This document shows, piece by piece, positions 11,675-20,753 of a DNA stretch of 64,000 nucleotides; position 1 is the stretch's first letter, and each line of letters starts with the position of its first letter. The notes under the pieces were generated by a model, which did not search any database, was not told where the DNA came from, and saw only the letters and a program-made list of their open reading frames with translations. Both the position numbers and the translations under genes were made by a program. Origin of the DNA: Pseudomonas laurentiana (GTDB lineage: Bacteria; Pseudomonadota; Gammaproteobacteria; Pseudomonadales; Pseudomonadaceae); contig NZ_BMQU01000005.1 in the NCBI RefSeq assembly GCF_014648275.1, positions 1-64,000 on the forward strand, given 5' to 3'.

Positions 11675-12019
11675 ATGAACCAGCCCCGGCAAATCGATTC
11701 CGCACTGTATGCCTTGGTGCGTAACGAAGATGTGGCAGCTTTCAATCAGGAAAAACCGAAAGACGCCAGCATCGACTTTCGCAATGGTGACTTTCGCGGC
11801 CTGGACCTGCGCGAGCTGGACACTACCGGCATCGATTTCACGGGTGCCTACTTCCGGGCCGCCGATCTGCGCGGCCTGGATCTGCGAAACTGCTCGATGG
11901 AGGGTGCCAGCCTGGCCCACGCCCAGATTTCTGGTGTGTACTTCTCCCCGGAATTGAGCGCTGACGAAATTCTCATGTCGGTTAATTTCGGAACTCGCCT
12001 GCGCTACCGCACACGCTAA
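11675..12019 (+). CDS. small pentapeptide-repeat protein
   Basis: This 114-aa cytosolic protein has a non-repetitive N-terminus (about 1-30), then pentapeptide repeats with a central Leu or Phe every fifth residue from about 32 to 90 (for example DFRGLDLREL, DFTGAYFRAADLRGLDLRN), giving roughly ten repeats and a short right-handed quadrilateral helix. It ends in a basic tail (RLRYRTR). Some pentapeptide proteins mimic DNA and protect gyrase, but this one is too short to assign that role. The AGGAGG ribosome binding site is strong but may be masked by the upstream inverted repeat. It is monocistronic. Confidence 0.85.
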   Translation: MNQPRQIDSALYALVRNEDVAAFNQEKPKDASIDFRNGDFRGLDLRELDTTGIDFTGAYFRAADLRGLDLRNCSMEGASLAHAQISGVYFSPELSADEILMSVNFGTRLRYRTR

Positions 12020-12034
12020 AAACAGCAACCAACG

Positions 12035-12059
12035 GCCCGCCAACTCACACGTGGCGGGC
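12035..12059 (+). terminator. hairpin after the pentapeptide-repeat gene
   Basis: GCCCGCCA (12035-12042) pairs perfectly with TGGCGGGC (12052-12059), 15 bases after the stop. No T-run follows, so it is a weak terminator candidate or a 3' stabilising stem. Confidence 0.4.
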
Positions 12060-12180
12060 TGCCTGATGCCCGCCTGACCGCCCGTAAGCGCCAAAATGCC
12101 GCTTATTTTCCAACTGCCGCTACACTCCCCCTTGGTATGCCTGCGATTCCCCTCGACCCGTTCAGCCGTCGCAAGGAGGC

Positions 12181-12456
12181 TTGATGAACGACGAACTCCA
12201 GCATCTGAAGAATCTTGGCAAGACTTCCGCGCAATGGTTGCATGCAGTCGGCATTCACAGCGCGTCTGACTTGCGTCGCATGGGTGCGGTCAATGCCTAT
12301 CAAGCAGTGCGTACGCGAGGTTTCAGAGCATCGAAGGTGCTGCTCTATGCCATTGAAGGCGCCTTGCTCGACATGCACTGGAATGACATTCCAGTCGAGC
12401 GCAAGGCAGCCTTGATCCAGCAGCTTGATGCGAGAGCAGTGCAAAAAAACAACTGA
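12181..12456 (+). CDS. TfoX/Sxy C-terminal domain protein
   Basis: This 91-aa protein matches only the C-terminal, helix-hairpin-helix-like domain of TfoX/Sxy regulators (KNLGKTSAQWLHAVGI, then DLRRMGAVNAYQAVRTRG). The N-terminal domain found in full-length competence regulators is absent. Short TfoX_C proteins are common in pseudomonads and have no established function, so a competence role is not supported. The ATG at 12181 has an AAGGAGG box seven bases upstream. PrrF follows 50 bases after the stop with its own promoter. Confidence 0.8.
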   Translation: MMNDELQHLKNLGKTSAQWLHAVGIHSASDLRRMGAVNAYQAVRTRGFRASKVLLYAIEGALLDMHWNDIPVERKAALIQQLDARAVQKNN

Positions 12457-12471
12457 GAGGCAATGCGGTAG

Positions 12472-12501
12472 TTGACACGTAAACGAGAATGGTTATTATT
12501 A
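12472..12501 (+). promoter_or_regulatory. PrrF promoter with overlapping Fur box
   Basis: TTGACA (12472-12477), a 16-bp spacer and TATTAT (12494-12499) form a strong sigma-70 promoter. The spacer and -10 hold GAGAATGGTTATTATTAG (12484-12501), a good partial match to the Fur box built on GATAATGATAATCATTATC. Iron-bound Fur would block transcription. Confidence 0.8.
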
Positions 12502-12506
12502 GCTTC

Positions 12507-12622
12507 AGCTGGTCGCGAGACTGGTTGGATACGCTGAAGGACCTTGGTTCGGTCGTTCAGGTTATCTCCTCATCAGGCTAATCACGGTTATTGACCCGGC
12601 ACACGTTGCCGGGTCTTTTTTT
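12507..12622 (+). ncRNA. prrF: PrrF iron-responsive small RNA
   Basis: An sRNA of about 116 nt, recognised by its 5' end (CTGGTCGCGAGAC) and by the conserved core GTTATCTCCTCATCAGG with CTAATCACGG. It ends in a terminator: GACCCGGC (12593-12600) pairing with GCCGGGTC (12608-12615), followed by seven T residues. PrrF RNAs act with Hfq to repress mRNAs for non-essential iron proteins, such as superoxide dismutase B and TCA-cycle enzymes, when iron is scarce. A single copy is seen here, as in non-aeruginosa species, where the paralogue lies elsewhere. The exact 5' end is inferred from the promoter. Confidence 0.88.
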
Positions 12623-12632
12623 ACCTGACCAC

Positions 12633-13529
12633 TCAGTGCCCCTTGCGCAGGCTCGCGCAGTAATCTTGGGCAGGCAACGCTGCGGTATACCAGACATAGT
12701 CGGCCATACCCGACTCAATCACTTCTCCTACCTGGGCCAGCATCAGTACCGGCGGCGCCTCGTGCACATCCAGGTCAGCCAAGTGCTGTGGCACGCCGAT
12801 ATCCTTGCGCACATGGTAGCCACCCGCGAACAGCAGGCTCGGTGTCGGTGCCGCGAGCAGACGCTCGGCCATTCGCCGGTCACGCTGTTGCTGCACTGCG
12901 AGCATGGCTGGCAATTGTGTCTCAGGGAGCAAGCCGCAATGGGAATCACGTACCTGCTCAGCCAACACCTGACGCACTGCAGCCGCCGTCGAGTGACGTC
13001 CAGACAACACCGGCGGCTGCCGATAGATTCGCTGCACCTCATCATCGTCCAGATTGGCGGCCAGCAGCGGATATGGCTGTTTCAAGGCTTCCTCTACGAT
13101 GGGCCCGTACAGCGCCCAGTCCCAACCTTTTTGCCAGCGCAACTCATCTGGCACATTTGCAGGCAATTGCGCCTGCTGGCGTACTGCCTCGACACGTGCC
13201 TGCTGAGCGGGCTGAAGCATCTCCAGCAGCAAGCTACCTTGGGGGCGGTATTGCCCAAGCGCCCTTAACAACCACACCTGCAGTGCATGATGATCAGGGT
13301 TATCGTGTTGTTCACCTACAAGAACCCGGGGCGCACGCGCCAGGCGAACAACCAGTTGCTCAGGGCTCAGTACTCGGCCACTGGACAGCTCGCGTATCTG
13401 CCCGAGCTCAGCATGCTCCAGGCCCTCTGGGCTCTGCCAAACCGGCAGCGGGGGCAACGCTACATGGGTTTGGCACCCTTGCAGGCCCATAATCAGCACG
13501 AGTACGACACAACACAGTGGCCGGAACAT
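12633..13529 (-). CDS. ChaN family heme-binding lipoprotein
   Basis: This is a 298-aa predicted lipoprotein. The signal peptide ends in the lipobox LQGC, with the lipidated Cys at 19. The body matches ChaN/DUF399: GEQHDNPDHHALQ near residue 72 and a C-terminal AGGYHVRKDIGVPQHL, both motifs with family-conserved His. ChaN of Campylobacter is an iron-regulated outer-membrane lipoprotein that binds two cofacial hemes; a role in heme handling is inferred here. The ATG at 13529 has AGGAGG about eight bases upstream. The gene converges on PrrF, with only 10 bp between its stop and the sRNA's T-run, so iron functions are adjacent. Confidence 0.85.
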   Translation of the reverse strand: MFRPLCCVVLVLIMGLQGCQTHVALPPLPVWQSPEGLEHAELGQIRELSSGRVLSPEQLVVRLARAPRVLVGEQHDNPDHHALQVWLLRALGQYRPQGSLLLEMLQPAQQARVEAVRQQAQLPANVPDELRWQKGWDWALYGPIVEEALKQPYPLLAANLDDDEVQRIYRQPPVLSGRHSTAAAVRQVLAEQVRDSHCGLLPETQLPAMLAVQQQRDRRMAERLLAAPTPSLLFAGGYHVRKDIGVPQHLADLDVHEAPPVLMLAQVGEVIESGMADYVWYTAALPAQDYCASLRKGH

Positions 13530-13654
13530 CAGACGCCCTCCTGGCGTACAGGCTTCAGCTTTCCTGAAGCCAGTCGGCGCGGTATAAAGCGCGCATCAGG
13601 GTCGAACACTCGTGTCATTTGAGCCCCGCCCGTCATTTTGAGTAAACCATCCGC

Positions 13655-13972
13655 ATGCACTTCCTTTGCCCATCCTCAGACCTTCGTGAAGGCCACAGTC
13701 GCGGCTTTAACGTTGGCAATACCCAGCTGTTCGCCGTTCGCCGTCTGGGTCAGGTCTACCTCTATCGCAACCGCTGCCCCCATCGAGGCATTACCTTGAA
13801 CTGGCAGGCAGACACGTTCCTCGACAGCAGCGCCCAACTGATCGCGTGTGTCCATCACGGCGCACAGTTTCTGATCGAGTCAGGTGAATGTGTGGCAGGC
13901 CCGTGTGAAGGCGAAACACTGGAAGCGCTGAACTGCCTTGAGGACACTCAGGGTCTCTGGCTCACGGATTGA
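13655..13972 (+). CDS. small Rieske [2Fe-2S] protein
   Basis: This 105-aa cytosolic Rieske-type ferredoxin has both cluster-binding boxes intact: Cys41-x-His43 (CPHRG) and Cys65-x2-His68 (CVHHGAQF), with a 21-residue spacing typical of the family. No other domain, signal peptide or membrane segment is present, so it is an electron carrier whose partner is not adjacent. The start has no clear Shine-Dalgarno. Its last 11 bases overlap the 3' end of the convergent sfsA gene. Confidence 0.88.
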   Translation: MHFLCPSSDLREGHSRGFNVGNTQLFAVRRLGQVYLYRNRCPHRGITLNWQADTFLDSSAQLIACVHHGAQFLIESGECVAGPCEGETLEALNCLEDTQGLWLTD

Positions 13973-14675
13973 TCTGTACAGGCAAGCGCCTATCGACTTC
14001 AATCCGCTCGCCATCCAGACTTACTCCGTATGCCAGCACTTCTACCCCCTCCGCAACCGCCACACGCAACGCCGCCGCGTAGGCGGGGTCAATTTCGTCG
14101 GCCGGACGAACGGCATCAATGCCACTGAGGTTCACACAGTACAGCTGTACGGCGCGTACACCTTGACGGGCCAATGCCCCCAGCTCACGCAAATGCTTGG
14201 TGCCACGCTGGGTCACCGAATCGGGAAAAGCCGCAGTCGTTGAGTCAGAAAAACCCAATGTCACACTTTTGACCTCAACATAGGCCGGCCCTTCAGGAAA
14301 CTCCAGGCGAAAGTCCACCCGGCTGTTCTCTTCACCGTAAGGCACTTCTCGCCTGAGGGCAGTAAAACCTGCGAGTTCCTTGATACGCCCCGCACATAGC
14401 GCTTCTTCGACCAGTGCATTGGCGCGCCCCGTATTCACGCAGGCCAGGCGCCCCTGGGGCGTCTCGCTGATTTCCCAGGTGCCAGGAAGCTTGCGCTTTG
14501 GATCACTGGAGCGACTGAACCAGACCTTGCCGCCCTCAACCATGCAATTGAGCATTGAGCCAGTATTGGGACAGTGGATCGTCAGTTGCTCACCGCTGGC
14601 CAGTTCGATATCCGCCAAAAAGCGTTTGTAGCGCCGTAGCAAGCGCGCTTCCTCAAGTGCCGGTGAAAAGCGCAT
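13962..14675 (-). CDS. sfsA: SfsA family DNA/RNA nuclease
   Basis: This 237-aa member of the SfsA family has the N-terminal OB-like part containing [10 protein letters not shown] and a C-terminal PD-(D/E)xK-like core ([19 protein letters not shown]). SfsA was first described as a sugar fermentation stimulation protein and later as a sequence-nonspecific nuclease. Its physiological role in pseudomonads is unclear. The ATG overlaps the aminotransferase stop by one base (TGATG), indicating coupling. Its 3' end runs 11 bp into the convergent Rieske gene. Confidence 0.93.
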   Translation of the reverse strand: MRFSPALEEARLLRRYKRFLADIELASGEQLTIHCPNTGSMLNCMVEGGKVWFSRSSDPKRKLPGTWEISETPQGRLACVNTGRANALVEEALCAGRIKELAGFTALRREVPYGEENSRVDFRLEFPEGPAYVEVKSVTLGFSDSTTAAFPDSVTQRGTKHLRELGALARQGVRAVQLYCVNLSGIDAVRPADEIDPAYAAALRVAVAEGVEVLAYGVSLDGERIEVDRRLPVQINP

Positions 14676-15847
14676 CAGCCTTGCCAGCTCCGCAGGCCAC
14701 GTTCAATACGCTCTACGGCCTCCTGCAAGCGCGGCATGCTTTGGGTGTAGGCAAAACGTACATGATGCCCGGCCTGATGGCGCCCGAAATCCAACCCTGG
14801 GGTAAACGCAACATGCTCGGTTTCCAGGAAATGCCGGCAGAAGGCGAACGCATCGCCGCCAAACGCACTGATATCCGCATAGAGGTAAAAAGCCCCCTGC
14901 GGCTCGACGGCAATGCCAAAACCCAGTTCACGCAGGGCTGGCAGAAGAAAATCGCGTCGACGGCCAAACTCCTCGCGACGCTCTTCCAAAATAGCCAGCG
15001 TTGCCGGTTCGAAACAGGCCAGTGCTGCATGCTGGGCCATGCTCGGGGCACTGATGTAGAGGTTCTGGGCAAGCTTTTCCAGATCAGCCACTGCCGCAGG
15101 AGGTGCGACCAGCCATCCCAGACGCCATCCGGTCATGCCGAAATATTTTGAGAAACTATTAAGGACAAAGGCCTGGTCCTCAACTTCCAGCACACTGGGT
15201 GCATCCATACCGTAGGTCAGACCATGGTAAATCTCGTCCACCACCAGGTGACCATGACGCTCCCGGACCGCCTTCGCCAGGCTGGCCAATTGCTCACGAT
15301 CGAGCACTGTACCCGTCGGGTTTGCCGGTGAAGCAACCAAAGCGCCAACGCTGTCCTGATCCCAGTAGCGCTCCACCAGATCAGCGTTCAGTTGGTAGTT
15401 GACCTCAGGGCCGACCGGCACCAACTGTGCGGCACCCTCGACCAAACGCAGGAAGTGCCGGTTGCACGGATACCCTGGGTCGGCCAGCAACCAATGTTTG
15501 CCAGGATCGACCAGCAAGCTGCTGGCCAGCAACAGCGCGCCAGAGCCTCCCGGGGTAACGAGGATACGCTGTGGGTCGATGTTCAACCCATAACGCGTGG
15601 CATAGAAGCCTGCGATTGCCTCGCGCAATGCTGGAAGACCACGCGCAGCGGTGTAGCGGGTTTCGCCATTGGCGAGCGCCGCCTGCCCCGCCTTGATGAT
15701 CGGCGCGGCCGTGGTGAAGTCCGGCTCGCCAATTTCCAGGTGAATGACGTCATGGCCTGCAGCCTGCAGTTCGTTGGCTCGCGCCAGCAAAGCCATCACA
15801 TGAAAGGGTTCGATGGCGCGACTACGCGCACTGTAGGGCTGAGCCAT
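14675..15847 (-). CDS. PLP-dependent class I/II aminotransferase
   Basis: This is a 390-aa fold-type I aminotransferase. The PLP-binding lysine lies in [16 protein letters not shown]. The upstream Asp of [12 protein letters not shown] and the aspartate-aminotransferase-like [10 protein letters not shown] segment are also present, with a C-terminal Arg in [10 protein letters not shown]. It resembles the alanine or aromatic aminotransferase subgroup, but the substrate cannot be fixed by sequence alone. The ATG at 15847 was chosen over an upstream in-frame start at 15922 because AGAAGG lies directly ahead and the family length is met. It is first in a two-gene unit with sfsA. Confidence 0.92.
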   Translation of the reverse strand: MAQPYSARSRAIEPFHVMALLARANELQAAGHDVIHLEIGEPDFTTAAPIIKAGQAALANGETRYTAARGLPALREAIAGFYATRYGLNIDPQRILVTPGGSGALLLASSLLVDPGKHWLLADPGYPCNRHFLRLVEGAAQLVPVGPEVNYQLNADLVERYWDQDSVGALVASPANPTGTVLDREQLASLAKAVRERHGHLVVDEIYHGLTYGMDAPSVLEVEDQAFVLNSFSKYFGMTGWRLGWLVAPPAAVADLEKLAQNLYISAPSMAQHAALACFEPATLAILEERREEFGRRRDFLLPALRELGFGIAVEPQGAFYLYADISAFGGDAFAFCRHFLETEHVAFTPGLDFGRHQAGHHVRFAYTQSMPRLQEAVERIERGLRSWQG

Positions 15848-16046
15848 TAGCCTTCTCTCAAATGGGGTGTAAACTGAAGATTCTACCCAAGAGCCGGAAG
15901 GAACGGGTGGCAAAACCTGCATTCACCGGGAGTAGCGCACCCCGACTCTATCTGGTAAGTTCGGCGGCTCGCAGTCGCAGGGCCGGCGGGCGCCGGAGAT
16001 GGAGCAGCCTGCGCAATGGATTAGAAGAGTGAGAGGCGGTCAATTC

Positions 16047-16493
16047 ATGCCCACCAACGAAAAGCAACAAAGTAGTCAACTTGTTCGCGGCTTCGAACCC
16101 TATAAAGAAACCAAGGGCGAGGAGTACATGGGCAAGCCCATGCGTGCTCACTTCACCGAGCTGCTGAATAAATGGAAGCAGGAGCTCATGGTCAGCGTCG
16201 ATCAGACTGTGGACCACATGAAAGACGAAGCGGCCAACTTCCCTGACCCGGCCGATCGCGCCAGCCAGGAAGAGGAGTTCGCCCTGGAACTGCGTAATCG
16301 CGACCGCGAGCGCAAGTTGATCAAAAAGATCGACAAAACCCTGCAACTGATCCAGGACAACGAGTACGGCTGGTGCGAGAACTGCGGCATCGAGATTGGC
16401 GTACGCCGTCTGGAAGCCCGCCCTACCGCCGACCTGTGCATTGACTGCAAGACACTGGCAGAAATCAAGGAAAAGCAGGTCGGCAAAGCCTGA
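16047..16493 (+). CDS. dksA: DksA, RNA polymerase-binding transcription factor
   Basis: It binds the RNA polymerase secondary channel and, with ppGpp, resets transcription of rRNA and amino acid genes. The 148-aa product has a coiled coil whose tip carries the DxxDxA motif (Asp67, Asp70, Ala72) and a four-Cys zinc finger (Cys110, Cys113, Cys131, Cys134). This is the canonical zinc-containing form. The frame is open 16 codons further upstream, but the ATG at 16047 has a GAGAGGCGG box and yields MPTNEKQQ, the usual start. A strong terminator follows within ten bases. Confidence 0.97.
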   Translation: MPTNEKQQSSQLVRGFEPYKETKGEEYMGKPMRAHFTELLNKWKQELMVSVDQTVDHMKDEAANFPDPADRASQEEEFALELRNRDRERKLIKKIDKTLQLIQDNEYGWCENCGIEIGVRRLEARPTADLCIDCKTLAEIKEKQVGKA

Positions 16494-16499
16494 CCTGAA

Positions 16500-16529
16500 A
16501 AAATGGGGCGCTTATAGCGCCCCATTTCA
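16500..16529 (+). terminator. bidirectional terminator after dksA
   Basis: AAATGGGGCGC pairs with GCGCCCCATTT around a five-base loop, with A residues on the 5' side and T residues on the 3' side. Confidence 0.88.
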
Positions 16530-16570
16530 ATTATGGTTGTACGACCTTTCCTGATTGACCGCGCGTTACC

Positions 16571-17458
16571 ATGATCAACCCCAGTTATGTCGGGCGTTTC
16601 GCCCCCACCCCCAGCGGTTTTCTTCATTTCGGCTCACTGGTTGCCGCCTTGGCCTCCTACCTGGATGCCCGCGCTGTTGGCGGTCGCTGGCTGCTGCGCA
16701 TGGAAGATATCGATCCTCCCCGAGAGGCGCCTGGCGCACAAGCGGCGATCCTCCACACCCTGGAGTCATATGGGCTGGAATGGGATGGCGAGGTGGTTTA
16801 TCAGAGCCAGCGCCATGATGCCTACGCCGAGATCGTCCAACGCCTGTTCCAGCAAGGCCTGGCCTACGCCTGCACCTGCTCGCGCAAACAGCTGGAGCCT
16901 TTTCACGGGATCTATCCAGGCTTGTGTCGCAACCTTGGCCATGAGCAACACGATGCGGCCATCCGCGTACGCGTACCCGAGCTTGCCTATCACTTCATCG
17001 ATCGAGTGCAGGGCCACTTTGAACAGCACTTGGGGCGCGAGTCAGGCGACTTCATTATTCGTCGTCGTGATGGGCTGTATGCGTATCAACTGGCGGTAGT
17101 ACTCGATGACGCCTGGCAGGGGGTTACGGACATTGTCCGAGGTGCCGACCTGCTCGACTCAACACCGCGCCAACTGTACCTCCAGGAGCTACTCGGCTTA
17201 AGCCAGCCCCGCTACCTGCATGTGCCACTGATTGTGCAACCTGACGGCCACAAGCTGGGCAAGTCCTATCGTTCTGCACCACTACCTGCCGACCAGGCTA
17301 CCCCTCTACTGTTACGAGCCCTGCGTGCGCTGGGGCAACCGACTGATCCGGCTCTGGCGCAGGCCACCCCTCGAGAGGTACTGACCCACGCTTGTCAGCG
17401 CTGGAATGCCGATGCAATCCCCAAATGCATGACACTCGCAGAGGCCGACTTACGCTGA
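16571..17458 (+). CDS. gluQRS: GluQ-RS, glutamyl-Q tRNA(Asp) synthetase
   Basis: This paralogue of the glutamyl-tRNA synthetase catalytic domain attaches glutamate to the queuosine base at position 34 of tRNA-Asp. The 295-aa product has the HIGH-like loop (PTPSGFLHFGS, 13-23), the zinc site Cys101-x-Cys103-x11-Tyr115-x3-Cys119, and a KMSKS-like loop (KLGKS). It lacks the anticodon-binding domain, which separates it from GltX. It follows dksA, the conserved order in gammaproteobacteria, where readthrough of the dksA terminator feeds it. No other promoter is obvious. Confidence 0.96.
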   Translation: MINPSYVGRFAPTPSGFLHFGSLVAALASYLDARAVGGRWLLRMEDIDPPREAPGAQAAILHTLESYGLEWDGEVVYQSQRHDAYAEIVQRLFQQGLAYACTCSRKQLEPFHGIYPGLCRNLGHEQHDAAIRVRVPELAYHFIDRVQGHFEQHLGRESGDFIIRRRDGLYAYQLAVVLDDAWQGVTDIVRGADLLDSTPRQLYLQELLGLSQPRYLHVPLIVQPDGHKLGKSYRSAPLPADQATPLLLRALRALGQPTDPALAQATPREVLTHACQRWNADAIPKCMTLAEADLR

Positions 17459-17613
17459 AGCCTTGCCGAACGCAAGAAAGCCCAATAGATTCAATTCCTT
17501 GGAGCAGAATGCGAAGTCCATTTGCAGCCTTGTCGCCATCCGCTACCATCGCCACCGCCGATTTGCGCCAATAATAACTCCAGGCATGCAGCGGTTTAAC
17601 CAGTGAGGCCCAC

Positions 17614-17790
17614 ATGTACATCTATCGTTTGGTCCTGCTTCTGGTCGTGGGGATCTATTTGTTCTCCCCGGCCATCATGGACTGGTGGATCGAACCGACC
17701 GGGGCCTGGTATCGCCCGTACCTGCTCTGGCTGATCCTGATCGTCGTGACCTTTATCCTGCAGAGCCAACGTGATGCCGATGAGCTTTAG
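17614..17790 (+). CDS. cbrX: CbrX, small membrane ORF overlapping cbrA
   Basis: This 58-aa ORF begins MYIYRLVLLLVVGIYLF and has two hydrophobic segments (about 4-20 and 36-51), so it is a predicted two-pass inner-membrane miniprotein. It overlaps the start of cbrA by up to 20 bases in another frame. The ATG at 17614 follows a GTGAGG box. It corresponds to the small ORF known upstream of cbrA in pseudomonads, whose translation is coupled to cbrA; I name it from position and memory of that work. Any role of the peptide itself is unproven. Confidence 0.8.
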   Translation: MYIYRLVLLLVVGIYLFSPAIMDWWIEPTGAWYRPYLLWLILIVVTFILQSQRDADEL

Positions 17791-20731
17791 CCTGACCCAG
17801 ATGATCCTGATCAGCGCCGCCTACCTGCTGGTGCTGTTCGGCGTGGCCTGGATCAGCGAACGCGGCATGATCCCACGCGCGATCATCCGTCATCCGCTGA
17901 CCTACACCTTGTCGCTGGGTGTCTATGCCAGTGCCTGGGCGTTCTACGGTACGGTCGGGCTTGCCTACCAGTATGGGTACGGCTTCCTGGCCTGTTACCT
18001 GGGGGTTTCCGGGGCCTTTCTACTGGCGCCGGTACTGCTCTACCCGATCCTGAAGATCACCCGCACCTACCAGCTGTCCTCCCTGGCCGACCTGATTGCC
18101 TTTCGCTTCCGCAGCACCTGGGCCGGCGCGCTGACCACCGTTTTCATGCTGATTGGGGTATTGCCCCTCTTGGCGCTGCAAATCCAGGCCGTGGCCGATT
18201 CAATCGGCATTCTCAGCGGCGAACCCGTAAAGAACCGCGTGGCACTGGCCTTCTGCGCAATGATCACGCTGTTCACCATCTTCTTTGGCTCGCGGCATAT
18301 CGCGACCCGGGAGAAACATGAAGGGCTGGTATTCGCCATCGCCTTCGAGTCGGTGATCAAGCTACTGGCGCTAGGGGGTATCGGCCTCTACGCGCTTTAC
18401 GGTGTATTCGGCGGCCCTCACCAGCTGGAAGTGTGGCTGCTGCAAAACCAGACCGCACTCGCGGCCTTGCACACCCCCTTGCAGGAAGGCCCGTGGCGAA
18501 CCCTGCTGTTGGTGTTTTTCGCCTCGGCAATCGTCATGCCGCACATGTACCACATGGCCTTCACCGAAAACCTCAATCCGCGCTCATTGGTCAGCGCCAG
18601 CTGGGGCCTGCCGCTGTTTCTGCTGCTGATGAGCCTGGCCGTTCCCCTGATCCTCTGGGCAGGCCTGAAGCTGGGCGCCAGCACCAGCCCGGAATACTTC
18701 ACCCTGGGCCTTGGGATTGCCGCGAACAACAAACTATTGGCCCTACTGGCGTACATAGGTGGGCTCTCAGCGGCCAGCGGCCTGATCATCGTTACCACGC
18801 TGGCGCTATCCGGCATGGCCCTGAACCACCTGGTCCTGCCGCTGTACCAACCACCGGCCGAGGGCAATATCTACCGCTGGCTGAAATGGACCCGACGGGC
18901 CCTGATCGTCGCCATCATCAGCGCTGGCTTCGGGTTCTATCTGCTACTGGGCGCCCAGCAGGACCTGGCCAACCTCGGCATCGTCGCTTTTGTTGCAACG
19001 CTGCAGTTCCTGCCTGGCGTACTCTCGGTACTTTACTGGCCGACCGCTAATCGACGGGGCTTTATTGCCGGCTTGCTGGCGGGGATCAGTGTTTGGCTCG
19101 TGACCATGCTGCTGCCGCTGGTCGGCAACCTGCAGGGCTTTTACATCCCGCTGCTGAACATGATCTATGTGCTCGACGACACCAGTTGGCACATGGCGGC
19201 GATTGCTTCACTGGCGGCCAACGTTCTGTTGTTCACCCTGATTTCGCTGTTTACCAATGCCAGCCCGGAAGAGGTTGGAGCCGCCGAAGCCTGTGCCGTG
19301 GATAACGTCCGCCGTCCGCAGCGTCGCGAATTGCATGCCGCCTCACCACAGGAATTCGCCACCCAACTGGCCAAGCCATTGGGTGCCAAGGCCGCACAAA
19401 AAGAAGTTGAGCAGGCACTGCGTGATCTCTATCTACCCTTCGATGAGCGTCGGCCTTATGCATTGCGCAGGCTGCGTGATCGAATCGAGGCCAACCTGTC
19501 AGGCCTGATGGGGCCCAGTGTGGCTCAGGACATGGTCGAGACCTTTCTGCCTTACAAATCCGGCAGCGAGAACTACGTTACCGAAGACATTCACTTCATC
19601 GAAAGTCGCTTGGAAGACTACCATTCGCGACTGACCGGCCTTGCCGCCGAGCTCGACGCCCTGCGCCGCTACCATCGTCAAACCTTACAGGAGCTCCCCA
19701 TGGGCGTCTGCTCCCTGGCCAAGGATCAAGAGATCCTGATGTGGAACCGGGCCATGGAGGAGCTGACAGGCATCGCCGCCAAACATGTGGTGGGCTCACG
19801 ACTGACGACCATCAGCGAACCTTGGCGCGGCCTTCTGCTCGGCTTCATCAACGTTCCAGACGAGCATTTGCACAAACAACGGCTCGCATTGGATGGTCAA
19901 CCCCGCTGGCTGAACCTGCACAAGGCAGCCATCGACGAGCCACTCGCGCCGGGTAACAGCGGCCTGGTGCTACTGGTCGAAGACCTGACCGAAACCCAGG
20001 TACTTGAAGACAAGCTGGTGCACTCCGAACGCTTGGCAAGTATCGGGCGGCTGGCTGCGGGCGTCGCCCACGAGATCGGCAACCCGATTACCGGCATCGC
20101 CTGCCTGGCGCAGAACCTGCGAGAAGAACGCGAGGATGACAGCGAAATCACCGAGCTAAGCAGCCAGATCATTGAGCAGACAAAGCGTATCTCACGCATC
20201 GTCCAGTCGCTGATGAGCTTCGCCCATGCCGGCGGCAGCCAACAGAACAATGAAGAGCCCGTATGCCTGGCAGAGGTTGCTCAGGATGCAATCGGCTTGC
20301 TGGCCTTGAACCGGCGCAATTTTGAAGTACAGTTTTTCAACCTGTGCGACCCGGAGCACTGGGTCGACGGCGACCCCCAGCGGCTCGCCCAGGTCCTGAT
20401 CAATCTGCTCTCCAATGCCCGCGACGCCTCCCCTCCGGGCGCTGCCGTGCGGGTCAGGAGCGAAGCCAATGAACACACCGTCGACCTGATTGTCGAGGAT
20501 GAAGGGAGCGGAATCCCTAAGAACATCATGGACCGACTGTTCGAGCCGTTCTTCACTACCAAGGATCCGGGCGAAGGGACCGGACTGGGGCTTGCTCTGG
20601 TCTATTCCATCGTGGAAGAGCATTATGGACAAATCACCATCGACAGCCCGGCCGATATCGAAAGCCAGCGAGGCACCCGGATCCGAGTGACCTTACCGCG
20701 CCATGTCGTAGCGACGTCCGCTGTGAACTGA
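17771..20731 (+). CDS. cbrA: CbrA, membrane sensor histidine kinase of the CbrAB system
   Basis: It senses a carbon/nitrogen signal and controls CbrB. The roughly 986-aa product joins a solute:sodium symporter-like domain of about 13 helices (1-500), a linker with a STAC-like region, a PAS domain (about 645-745) and a kinase core. His767 ([11 protein letters not shown]) is the phosphorylated residue, followed by N-box NLLSNARDA and G-boxes DEGSGIP and GTGLGLAL. Histidine transport has been attributed to the symporter part in relatives. The start is ambiguous between GTG 17771, ATG 17774 and ATG 17780, all inside cbrX, consistent with translational coupling. cbrB follows 22 bp later. Confidence 0.95.
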   Translation: MMPMSFSLTQMILISAAYLLVLFGVAWISERGMIPRAIIRHPLTYTLSLGVYASAWAFYGTVGLAYQYGYGFLACYLGVSGAFLLAPVLLYPILKITRTYQLSSLADLIAFRFRSTWAGALTTVFMLIGVLPLLALQIQAVADSIGILSGEPVKNRVALAFCAMITLFTIFFGSRHIATREKHEGLVFAIAFESVIKLLALGGIGLYALYGVFGGPHQLEVWLLQNQTALAALHTPLQEGPWRTLLLVFFASAIVMPHMYHMAFTENLNPRSLVSASWGLPLFLLLMSLAVPLILWAGLKLGASTSPEYFTLGLGIAANNKLLALLAYIGGLSAASGLIIVTTLALSGMALNHLVLPLYQPPAEGNIYRWLKWTRRALIVAIISAGFGFYLLLGAQQDLANLGIVAFVATLQFLPGVLSVLYWPTANRRGFIAGLLAGISVWLVTMLLPLVGNLQGFYIPLLNMIYVLDDTSWHMAAIASLAANVLLFTLISLFTNASPEEVGAAEACAVDNVRRPQRRELHAASPQEFATQLAKPLGAKAAQKEVEQALRDLYLPFDERRPYALRRLRDRIEANLSGLMGPSVAQDMVETFLPYKSGSENYVTEDIHFIESRLEDYHSRLTGLAAELDALRRYHRQTLQELPMGVCSLAKDQEILMWNRAMEELTGIAAKHVVGSRLTTISEPWRGLLLGFINVPDEHLHKQRLALDGQPRWLNLHKAAIDEPLAPGNSGLVLLVEDLTETQVLEDKLVHSERLASIGRLAAGVAHEIGNPITGIACLAQNLREEREDDSEITELSSQIIEQTKRISRIVQSLMSFAHAGGSQQNNEEPVCLAEVAQDAIGLLALNRRNFEVQFFNLCDPEHWVDGDPQRLAQVLINLLSNARDASPPGAAVRVRSEANEHTVDLIVEDEGSGIPKNIMDRLFEPFFTTKDPGEGTGLGLALVYSIVEEHYGQITIDSPADIESQRGTRIRVTLPRHVVATSAVN

Positions 20732-20753
20732 GACCGTCGAGAGAATTGAATCA

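Noticed and set aside
12181-12456. Competence regulator TfoX
   Set aside because: Only the C-terminal domain is present and no competence genes are nearby, so the name would overstate the evidence.
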